Positions 1-5,773 of a stretch of 5,773 bases of DNA are shown here, one piece after another (the first letter of the stretch is position 1; every line of letters starts with the position of its first letter). Below the pieces are notes generated by a model, which did not search any database, had not been told where the DNA came from, and saw nothing but the letters and a program-made list of their open reading frames with translations. Source of the stretch: Clostridia bacterium. GTDB lineage: Bacteria > Bacillota_A > Clostridia > Oscillospirales > Acutalibacteraceae. The position numbers and the translations under genes were made by a program. The DNA lies in contig RZYX01000107.1 of the NCBI GenBank assembly GCA_009930155.1, forward strand, positions 1-5,773. The letters are read 5' to 3'.

Positions 1-56
1 ATTTAAGCATATAAATAACTATTGATTAACATTGTAAACATGTAACTATCAGTTAT
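1..56. repeat. imperfect inverted repeat in AT-rich DNA downstream of the amt fragment
   Basis: No gene is seen here. An imperfect palindrome occupies 13-58: AAATAACT at 13-20 is the exact reverse complement of AGTTATTT at 51-58, and the arms continue inward with scattered matches and a one-base slip toward a centre near 35. Its right arm overlaps the stop codon of the ammonium-transporter fragment (57-59). It could act as a weak 3' hairpin for that transcript, but it lacks a GC-rich stem and I do not call it a terminator. The right arm also contains GTAACTATCA (42-51), whose reverse complement recurs at 598-607. Confidence 0.35.
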
Positions 57-443
57 TTACTTGAATTTAAATAAAAAGTGGTGAATAATGCGGGCTAACA
101 AAATTGTTCCAAGTAATCCACCAATACCGTGAACTCCCCAAACGTCTAATGCGTCGTCCCAACCGAGTTTGTTTTTAAGTTGTACAGCAAGATAACAAAC
201 AGCTCCTGCGGAAATACCAATTATTATTGCAGCCCAAAGAGGAACAAATCCTGCAGTTGGAGTGATTGTAGCAAGCCCTGCAACAGCACCGGTTAAAAGT
301 CCCACAAATTTTGGTTTGCCTTCTCTGACCCACTCAATTATTAGCCAAGTTATAGCTGCAAAAGAAGCAGCGATATCGGTATTTAAAAATGCTAAGGTTG
401 TTATTTCATCAACTTTTAATTCAGATCCGGCATTAGCCCTCAC
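57..443 (-). pseudogene. amt: ammonium transporter (Amt/AmtB family) internal fragment, truncated at both ends
   Basis: Intact Amt proteins are trimeric inner-membrane ammonium channels of about 400 residues with 11 helices. This 128-codon frame (GTG at 443, stop TAA at 59-57) matches only an internal segment. It begins with NAGSEL, which normally follows WFGFN, and includes AFLNT (18-22), EWVREGKP (37-44), GAVAGLATITP (52-62), a hydrophobic helix near 66-88 and DVWGVHGIGG (100-109). His105 corresponds to the second of the twin pore histidines (H318 in E. coli AmtB); the first lies in the missing N-terminal half. Similarity stops after GTILL (112-116), and the remaining residues (RIIHHFLFKFK) replace the normal last helix and the GlnK-binding tail. 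Upstream the frame stays open to a stop at 537-539, but with no ATG and no Amt-like sequence. No GlnK/GlnB gene is visible. I infer a non-functional relic; a chimeric assembly join is the alternative. Confidence 0.85.
84..98. repeat. direct repeat copy 1, at the C-terminal break of the amt fragment
   Basis: AATAATGCGGGCTAA here matches AATAATGCGGGATAA at 451-465 in 14 of 15 positions, including 11 consecutive identical bases. This copy sits exactly where recognisable Amt similarity ends (minus-strand codons for L-A-R-I-I). The pair brackets the transporter fragment and may mark a recombination or insertion junction. Confidence 0.6.
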
Positions 444-663
444 CGAAGGTAATAATGCGGGATAATTTGATTGTATATAATAAAAAATTATGTGTTTTTG
501 GGATATATTTCGAGAAATAAGCTTATTGGGAGATAATCATTATAATAGCATAGGGGATGCTGCACCTTTCAACATTTTATCACCATAAAATTCAGCTTGA
601 TAGTTACAAAATTATGTGATTTTAGCAGAACAGTTTTAAGGTTTAATAGTTCGTGAAGCTTTT
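444..663. other. intergenic region without a recognisable gene
   Basis: No coding region, RNA gene or clear promoter was found between the Amt fragment and the fold-back element. What can be seen: AAAATTATGTG followed by a T-rich run occurs at 484-499 and again at 608-623 (15 of 16 bases alike). A small hairpin has arms AGCAT (547-551) and ATGCT (557-561) around AGGGG. A second has arms ATTTTAT (574-580) and ATAAAAT (585-591) around CACC. TGATAGTTAC at 598-607 is the reverse complement of 42-51, and TAGTTACAAAAT (601-612) recurs inside the fold-back element at 774-785. The minus-strand octamer TAATTTTG (614-607) fits the Bacteroidota -7 consensus TAnnTTTG, but I see no matching upstream element, so it is not called as a promoter. 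Composition is AT-rich, so some short repeats may be chance. Confidence 0.6.
451..465. repeat. direct repeat copy 2, at the N-terminal break of the amt fragment
   Basis: AATAATGCGGGATAA, the partner of 84-98 with one mismatch. It lies 16 bases outside the point where Amt similarity begins (near 435), so the two copies flank the whole retained fragment. The 16-base gap (435-450) is neither Amt-like nor part of the repeat. Confidence 0.6.
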
Positions 664-828
664 TTATACTCAACCGCCATAGGATTTTGTAATATAAACC
701 GTATCTTTTGCACCTACTCTTCTTCACAATTTATTTCAATAGCTACTGCTATTCAAAGAAATTCTTCATCGATTAGTTACAAAATCTACTATTTTCTAAA
801 TATAAAATCCCATCCCGGTTGAGTATAA
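664..828. mobile_element. palindromic fold-back MITE-like element with TA ends
   Basis: The outer ends are 25-bp inverted repeats, 664-688 and 804-828, matching at 22 of 25 positions; both begin TTATACTCAACCG. If the TA at 665-666 and at 826-827 is the target duplication, the element proper is 667-825 (159 bp). TA duplication is typical of IS630/Tc1-mariner transposases, so that family is a plausible source, though the ends alone do not prove it. The inside is palindromic too. Bases 701-719 match the complement of 771-789 at 14 of 19 positions with a one-base slip relative to the centre, and 728-743 match the complement of 748-763 at 14 of 16. The loop is TACT at 744-747, almost exactly the midpoint. 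No transposase frame is present, so any movement would need a transposase acting in trans. It starts 12 bases past the stop of the large gene and would fold into a long stem in that gene's 3' RNA. Confidence 0.75.
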
Positions 829-840
829 GTTAAATTATTT

Positions 841-3800
841 CTATTCCTGAGCTGTACTACCAAACCATTTAAGAGTTTTTTCTCCAACACCCGGTATGTC
901 GATATGTATTAAGTACATTCCGTTAGCAATTTTGTTTCCGTATTTGTCGTTGAGGTCCCAACTCCAGAAGGAATTGCTGTCGTTTTTAGTGACCTTTTTA
1001 ACAAGGTTTCCAGAAGCTGTGTAGATTGAAATTTCACAAATTTTAGGAAGATTAATAATTCTTACATAATTATCGTATGTGTAATTACCGTAGTGATTGC
1101 CCCAATAATAAGGATTAGGGACAATATTTATTATGTCGAGAACTTCTGAAAGGGCTTCATAATTCGATGTTTCGGGTTGCAGACCATTAGTTGAAAATTT
1201 AAAAACAGGATAGTTATTATTTTCTGGATTACTTATTTCAAATTCGTTTATTCCTTTATGATATGGCATTGAAACTCTAAGTTTGATTAGCACATCGGTA
1301 GCTAGCAAATCGTAGTCTTGTTTTTTGAAAGGAATTGCACACCACATAGCAGATTTCCAAACAGTAAGAAAGTCTGTAATTGTATTATAGTTATTGTTTT
1401 CGAACTCCATCAGTTTTTGGTGAATAAATTTACAAGAATCGTATGCCGGAACAGTTTGATTTTCTTGATTTATATAAGATCTGTCATTACGCATTATGTA
1501 AATAGTGTGTTTTCCACCAAATCTTGGCCCCGATATTGTGTTTAGTCCTTCATAGTAGTCATTGTTATCGTGTTCGGCCGGATTCCAAATCATATCATCG
1601 CCATTGTGGCCAACCATCCACGAATCTTCTCCAAATACAATATTTAAGCGTTCGCCGGTATTTATATCAATCGCGTAACCCGGAAACCATCCTAGTCCAT
1701 GAGTTCCGCTATTATCAGGATTGCCATCTTTATCAACTGAAGGACTTTTTCGTAAGGTGAATTTTAGAGCATTGCCTACAGATAAGTAGTTTACTTTTGG
1801 GGTTACCGGTTCTATTAGATTTGGACACTCTGTAACTGGCACCCATTCGTTTTCACACATTTCTACAACACATGCTCTTGACCATTTTGATTTGTCTGAA
1901 GTAATTACGATATTGACACTAGAAATTAACTGAGAGTACGGTTGTAATTGAGATCTTACATAAGGGTCCGACAGACCAAAGCGAAAATCACTTGTGAATA
2001 TATATGGAGCCCATGTTCCTGCTAAGATTTTTTCAAAGTATTGATTAGCGTCATAATATTCTAAACCAGCCATTTGATAATCGTTGTATGACATATCAAT
2101 GCACTCGTTTATTGCATTGGTCGAATATTTATTGCCAACGCGAATCCAGTTCATTGCGTCTTCTCCGTCTCTATCTTGGACAAAATCAAGCCATTTTTTT
2201 GTTGTGTCGTCAAATTCTATTGATGCTTCGAGAAAACCGTTTTGCTTTTCATTTTTATTCGCATAACCAGCATAATTAACTTGTTTTATCGAGATAGAGA
2301 ATCCCCAGTCTAAAAATAATTGTTCGTAGTCGTTATTGTATCGAATAAAAACTTCGCTTTCTGCTATATCTCCAGAAGAATTTTCGATTTTGTATGTAAA
2401 GGGAACAAATGTATTGGGATCGGTGAGGCAACTACCCAAATTATGTCCTAGAAATCCATTTGAAACTCTAGCGGGAGCATTAGTGCTAAATTTTATTGTA
2501 TAATTATCGTTAGGTACATTGAGAGGATCAATAATTTTAATATCTATTGGACCAGCACCATTTTCATAAGTGCGAGTTTTTGCTTTCCATGGATATCCAG
2601 ACATTATTTCATTTACGGTTTGGTTGCTTAGTTCGATTATACAATTTGCATTTCCATGTCCTTCGGTCATAGTAACCTGTGGAGCGAAACCATATTGAGT
2701 ATTAAAAATAGTTCCATTGTTTTCTATTGTTGGAATATGTGGTGTTGCAGTGTAGGTTTTTATATTGTTTTTACCGGCAAGATAAGTGTTTTTGTTCCCG
2801 TACCAATTATCCGGATTATTTGCATTATATGGCATTGTTTTATTCGCTGCGTAAGCAATAGCAGTGTACCAATAGTCTTTTTGATTAACCAAAGTGTCGT
2901 TTGTTAAACTAAACATGTCTTTTTCGATAACAAAAGTTTGAGAAATGCCGTTGTTTTCACCATAGACTTCAATTTGTGGGATATATTGGGCATTCTCATA
3001 ATCGTAAATAAAGTTTGTTATAACTCCTAATGAGTCTTTTATGTCGCACTGAAAAACCTGTTTTACTAAATCGGAATTATGTTTGTCTTTTAGTAAGTCC
3101 ACATCTGGATTTTTTAGTTGAAAGACTTGATAACCCTGAAACTTGTAGTACTCATCACAAGGTGAAATGTTTTGATCACATTTTAAATTATAATCTTTTT
3201 CGGAGTATTGTGCCAGATAATTATTTGAACTTGATTTGTTTACGAGATGAAAAATAAGTTTTTTATCAGATTCTATTATTGTAAGATTTGGAGCGTCAGG
3301 CCCTTCGAGAACTCTAAAACAATTATCAAACAGGTTTTGAGCCATATCATCAACTCTTTTCATTACCTCGACAGATTGATAATTGTCTCCGTTTATTGCT
3401 CTACCATATACAACTCCCATGCTTATGTTATTTACAGCACCCGGATAAAATGTTACAGGACCGTTAGAGATAATAAATCTACGATCTCCCTTAGAGTTGC
3501 TTTCTGTCTCTTCTGACCAGCCTGGCATTACAACTCCATTTTGACCATATCCGCAAATATCAGAAGTGGGGTTGCCCGGAAACAAGAAATTTGTCGGAAC
3601 ATCAACATTGCCTCCACCAGAGTAATGACCGGTACCACCATAAAGTAGGTGCGTCCCATCTATCCAATGCGAACTTAAATAGTTGTAATAGTCTTCTTTT
3701 TCGACAGGGGGTATAGTATTGGGCTCTGCTCCTGTCCATCCACCATAAAAATGCATAAAGTTTGTGGCTCCCCATCTTTCATTGTCAATTATTTCGTCTT

Positions 3801-4968
3801 GGAAATTAAGCCCATTAATGTTTCCATTCATAATATCTCCTAAGGAGCAATTTAGTGTTTTAACTCCATCTATAATTTCGTAGCTGCTTGTATTATCCTG
3901 ACCATCCGGATCTTGGAACAGACCTTCGAAAATATCTATCCCAACAGCAGGAGGGGAGGCGCCATATCCTGCGATTCCCTCAGCAGTTTCGTCATTATTG
4001 TCTCCATTATATGCATAACCTAATCCACGTTGTACATCACAGCCAATGTAATCATCTTTCGCGTATCCTAAATCTACATCTGTCCAGAAACCAACATAGG
4101 CATCATATAGAGTTTCTGTAGAACGATTTATAATCTCGTAATTATAAAATGTTAAATCATTTAAAGGAGTATTTGTTGCGTAAGCATAAGCAATTGCCCT
4201 AATCTCCATTCCAATAGGTTCGCTACCCGAGTTGGTATGCTCTTTACCGGCATCGTTAAAAACAAACCAAATTGCCTGATCACCTTTTAATGCTTGTCTT
4301 TTGTTTCGTGGTTTCAAACAATCAATGTCATCAGTAATGCTATCGTTAGGAAATTCAAAGTATGGAAAGTCTCCATCGTATGGATTATAATATCCATCGT
4401 TATTATTGTCCCAGAAAGGAGCGAGGTACATATCATAGCCACCTTGTGGTCCATGAGCAGGCCAATTGATAATAATATCAGGAATGGAATATGTTGAATA
4501 TTCGTCGGAGTTGCAATTTGGATTATTTTGACAATTCCACCAAGCTCTAAATTCTTTAACATCTTCTTTTGTGATACTCCACATTTTATCGTATTGTCTG
4601 CAAATGTCAACAGACGTTTGTCCTATATCAGCGCCGGCAGTAATTAGCGGACCAGGAGAAAAATCGACACCTCTTTGTCTGAACATAGTTGTTGCAACTT
4701 TTGTTTGATTATTTGCATCTTTGCCTCCAATCCAAATTGATCCTGCAAATAAAACACTTTTACCGCTACCTTTAGGTATTTCATATACAGCTCTTCCTTG
4801 CAAATCCCACCACATATCACCAATTGATTGTATTTTTGCTCTAACATTGTTAATATTTAGCTCTGTAGATGTTTGTGCGATGTCACATTTGGCTGTCGCT
4901 CTTTGGGCATTAATAATAAGCGGATTAGCCATAAGAACAACCAAAATTAGTAAAAAGAGAATTTTCAT
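841..4968 (-). CDS. giant secreted surface protein, probable T9SS cargo (1375 aa), function unknown
   Basis: This belongs, by recognition of its motifs, to a family of very large, uncharacterised Bacteroidota surface proteins; no catalytic function can be assigned. Residues 1-21 form a Sec signal peptide (K2, hydrophobic core, likely cut after INA). The conserved N-terminal region includes GDMWWDL (50-56), LFAGSIWIGG (73-82), NWPAHG (168-173), a DNNNDG loop (187-192) with D198 that fits a calcium-binding EF-hand-like pattern, GDQAIWFVFND (229-239) and DDYIGCDVQRGLGYAYNGD (305-323). The middle has EGPDAPNLTI (555-564) and a fibronectin-III-like YWYTAIAYA (699-707). A third conserved stretch spans about 1055-1160 (GYAIDINTGERLNIVFGE, DMIWNP). 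The end (about 1279-1375) starts VPNPYY, has a predicted beta-sandwich and finishes GEKTLKWFG, resembling FlgD-Ig-like/T9SS sorting domains. It carries about 20 cysteines. ATG at 4968 is chosen because the signal peptide follows directly; there is no Shine-Dalgarno site. It is probably exported and surface-attached or released by T9SS. The frame is uninterrupted. Confidence 0.9.
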   Translation of the reverse strand: MKILFLLILVVLMANPLIINAQRATAKCDIAQTSTELNINNVRAKIQSIGDMWWDLQGRAVYEIPKGSGKSVLFAGSIWIGGKDANNQTKVATTMFRQRGVDFSPGPLITAGADIGQTSVDICRQYDKMWSITKEDVKEFRAWWNCQNNPNCNSDEYSTYSIPDIIINWPAHGPQGGYDMYLAPFWDNNNDGYYNPYDGDFPYFEFPNDSITDDIDCLKPRNKRQALKGDQAIWFVFNDAGKEHTNSGSEPIGMEIRAIAYAYATNTPLNDLTFYNYEIINRSTETLYDAYVGFWTDVDLGYAKDDYIGCDVQRGLGYAYNGDNNDETAEGIAGYGASPPAVGIDIFEGLFQDPDGQDNTSSYEIIDGVKTLNCSLGDIMNGNINGLNFQDEIIDNERWGATNFMHFYGGWTGAEPNTIPPVEKEDYYNYLSSHWIDGTHLLYGGTGHYSGGGNVDVPTNFLFPGNPTSDICGYGQNGVVMPGWSEETESNSKGDRRFIISNGPVTFYPGAVNNISMGVVYGRAINGDNYQSVEVMKRVDDMAQNLFDNCFRVLEGPDAPNLTIIESDKKLIFHLVNKSSSNNYLAQYSEKDYNLKCDQNISPCDEYYKFQGYQVFQLKNPDVDLLKDKHNSDLVKQVFQCDIKDSLGVITNFIYDYENAQYIPQIEVYGENNGISQTFVIEKDMFSLTNDTLVNQKDYWYTAIAYAANKTMPYNANNPDNWYGNKNTYLAGKNNIKTYTATPHIPTIENNGTIFNTQYGFAPQVTMTEGHGNANCIIELSNQTVNEIMSGYPWKAKTRTYENGAGPIDIKIIDPLNVPNDNYTIKFSTNAPARVSNGFLGHNLGSCLTDPNTFVPFTYKIENSSGDIAESEVFIRYNNDYEQLFLDWGFSISIKQVNYAGYANKNEKQNGFLEASIEFDDTTKKWLDFVQDRDGEDAMNWIRVGNKYSTNAINECIDMSYNDYQMAGLEYYDANQYFEKILAGTWAPYIFTSDFRFGLSDPYVRSQLQPYSQLISSVNIVITSDKSKWSRACVVEMCENEWVPVTECPNLIEPVTPKVNYLSVGNALKFTLRKSPSVDKDGNPDNSGTHGLGWFPGYAIDINTGERLNIVFGEDSWMVGHNGDDMIWNPAEHDNNDYYEGLNTISGPRFGGKHTIYIMRNDRSYINQENQTVPAYDSCKFIHQKLMEFENNNYNTITDFLTVWKSAMWCAIPFKKQDYDLLATDVLIKLRVSMPYHKGINEFEISNPENNNYPVFKFSTNGLQPETSNYEALSEVLDIINIVPNPYYWGNHYGNYTYDNYVRIINLPKICEISIYTASGNLVKKVTKNDSNSFWSWDLNDKYGNKIANGMYLIHIDIPGVGEKTLKWFGSTAQE

Positions 4969-5045
4969 AGATAAGAGTATGTAAAAAATTATATATTGTG
5001 TACTGCAAGATACAAATAAATAATATAATTCAAAAGAAAAAGCAA
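4969..5045 (-). promoter_or_regulatory. leader/promoter region of the giant surface protein gene (no exact promoter assigned)
   Basis: The gap between the terminator of the barrel gene and the ATG of the large gene is short and very AT-rich. Because the terminator should end upstream transcription, a promoter for the large gene is expected here. On the minus strand a TTTATTTG sequence fits the Bacteroidota -7 consensus TAnnTTTG with one mismatch, but the nearest upstream TTTG is too close to be a convincing -33 element. No Shine-Dalgarno sequence precedes the ATG, which is usual in this phylum. The placement is inferred mainly from gene order. Confidence 0.35.
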
Positions 5046-5073
5046 AAAAAAATCTGCCGAAGCAGATTTTTTT
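5046..5073 (-). terminator. Rho-independent terminator of the PorV/PorQ-family gene
   Basis: A perfect 12-bp inverted repeat (5046-5057 with 5062-5073) surrounds a 4-base loop. On the minus strand the core reads CTGC-TTCG-GCAG, an exceptionally stable C(UUCG)G tetraloop, with an A-run before and a long T-run after it, followed by more T-rich sequence. It begins 15 bases past the barrel gene's stop codon. The A/T flanks make it symmetric, so it could also terminate plus-strand transcription, but no plus-strand gene lies to its left. Confidence 0.9.
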
Positions 5074-5088
5074 ATAAGTAGTTTATTA

Positions 5089-5773
5089 CTATAGAGTTAT
5101 TCTAGCGCCAAAAGTATGAACTCCACCAAAAGGTTGAGTAAATCTGTAAGAATAATCTATTGCAATAACTGATTTATTTTCTTTATTTACAGGTGCTTGG
5201 AGAGTTAAACCTGCTGTTGGACCTGTAAATGCAGTTGAACGTGTCGCTACATCGAAGAGACCTTCTTCATAAACATAACCACCTCTAACAAAGAAATATT
5301 CTTTAAACCCATACTCCATACCAATGTGATATTGGTCTTTAGTGAATGAGTTAGAAGTAAAGTTTGCTGCCACAATTAAGTTATGGTCAGATGTAACTTC
5401 TTCGTTAACTTCATCAACTTTTGGTGCTAATTTAAAGTGATAAGAGAATCCTATCTTGATTAAAGAAGGCAATTCGAATTCTTGACTTCTGTGTTCAATT
5501 GTCATGCTGGTACCGTTTTCAGAAAAACCGGTAAAAGATAAACCGTCACCTGTATATTTCATTGTGGTTCCAACATTTTTCATTGTGATACCAAAGCGAA
5601 GGTTATCGCGATTACGGTTTCCTGCTTTATCTTTACCAACACCTGTTACATATTGGATACCGGCGTCAATTGCGAAGCCCGAAGAACTAGCGTTAAAAAT
5701 GCTTTGATTAATCATTTTAACTGTAATACCACCATAAATGCTATTAGAGAATTCTCTGGCATAGCTTAATCCC
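5089..5773 (-). CDS. PorV/PorQ-family outer-membrane beta-barrel protein, C-terminal part (5' end outside window)
   Basis: The frame is open from the right edge to TAG at 5091-5089, giving 227 visible residues. The internal ATG at 5715 is not the start, because the coding frame continues upstream as SYAREFSNSIYGGITVK, a typical barrel strand and turn of this family. The sequence alternates polar and hydrophobic residues with aromatic girdles: FAIDAGIQYV, LRFGITMKNVG, PSLIKIGFSYHF, YHIGMEYGF, YFFVRGGYVYEEG, AGLTLQAP, SVIAIDYSYRF and a terminal GVHTFGARITL strand. This matches the FadL-like PorV/PorQ group. PorV proteins bind T9SS cargo after outer-membrane passage and shuttle it to the attachment complex; PorQ relatives have related roles. 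Which of these this paralogue serves cannot be told. It lies immediately upstream of a large probable T9SS cargo gene and ends in its own terminator. A general FadL-like transporter is the main alternative. Confidence 0.82.
   Translation of the reverse strand, partial: GLSYAREFSNSIYGGITVKMINQSIFNASSSGFAIDAGIQYVTGVGKDKAGNRNRDNLRFGITMKNVGTTMKYTGDGLSFTGFSENGTSMTIEHRSQEFELPSLIKIGFSYHFKLAPKVDEVNEEVTSDHNLIVAANFTSNSFTKDQYHIGMEYGFKEYFFVRGGYVYEEGLFDVATRSTAFTGPTAGLTLQAPVNKENKSVIAIDYSYRFTQPFGGVHTFGARITL

Noticed and set aside
262..465. Plus-strand 67-codon frame over the transporter fragment
   Set aside because: It is antisense to a sequence with clear Amt similarity, so it is a shadow frame.
540..613. 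Short minus-strand frame translating to a peptide containing GDKMLKGAASPMLL, ending in TAA at 542-540
   Set aside because: Only about two dozen codons, no convincing start context and no recognisable family. It is too short to support as a gene.
607..614. TAATTTTG on the minus strand, matching the Bacteroidota -7 promoter consensus
   Set aside because: No TTG/TTTG element is found at the expected upstream distance, and the octamer is common in AT-rich DNA.
444..840. CRISPR array, tRNA or riboswitch in the largest non-coding stretch
   Set aside because: No regularly spaced repeats, no cloverleaf with a T-loop, and no known riboswitch core were seen. The inverted structure is explained by the fold-back element.
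1318..4497. Numerous plus-strand open frames of 60-90 codons opposite the giant gene (for example 1318-1545, 2656-2907, 3247-3516)
   Set aside because: They lie wholly antisense to a strong, continuous coding frame, overlap one another, and show no recognisable domains or plausible starts. They are frame shadows.
4314..4847. Two minus-strand frames (4314-4610 and 4644-4847) in a different frame from the giant protein
   Set aside because: They overlap the conserved N-terminal region of the large protein in another frame, and their translations resemble no known family.
5504..5707. Plus-strand 67-codon frame opposite the barrel gene
   Set aside because: Antisense to a continuous beta-barrel coding sequence, with no family resemblance.

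Overview
The window looks like chromosomal DNA from a member of the Bacteroidota or a close relative. The sequence is AT-rich, the starts lack Shine-Dalgarno sites, and it carries a very large secreted protein of the type IX secretion system (T9SS) cargo kind beside a PorV/PorQ-family outer-membrane barrel gene. All recognisable genes read on the minus strand. The genus cannot be named from this sequence.

Layout, read in the direction of transcription (right to left). (1) 5773-5089: the C-terminal part of a PorV/PorQ-family beta-barrel gene, cut by the right window edge. (2) 5073-5046: a strong intrinsic terminator with a UUCG loop that closes that unit. (3) 4968-841: one uninterrupted gene of 1375 codons with a signal peptide, a conserved N-terminal region seen in many large uncharacterised Bacteroidota surface proteins, and a C-terminal beta-sandwich of the FlgD-like/T9SS sorting type. 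(4) 828-664: directly behind its stop codon, a compact fold-back element with 25-bp terminal inverted repeats and TA dinucleotides at both ends, palindromic along most of its length. I read it as a MITE. (5) 663-444: intergenic DNA with short repeats and small hairpins but no gene. (6) 443-57: an internal fragment of an ammonium transporter gene missing both its N-terminal half and its C-terminal helix and tail, with near-identical 15-bp direct repeats at its two ends. (7) 56-1: AT-rich DNA with an imperfect palindrome.

The barrel and the giant protein make functional sense together. PorV-type proteins are outer-membrane partners of T9SS that hand cargo to the cell-surface sorting machinery, and the giant protein looks like such cargo. 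The terminator between them suggests separate transcription. The left 840 bases look like a decayed or rearranged region: a gene relic plus a mobile-element remnant. No complete, previously undescribed multi-gene system is visible. The most notable items are the palindromic element, the doubly truncated transporter with its flanking repeats, and the uncharacterised giant surface protein.
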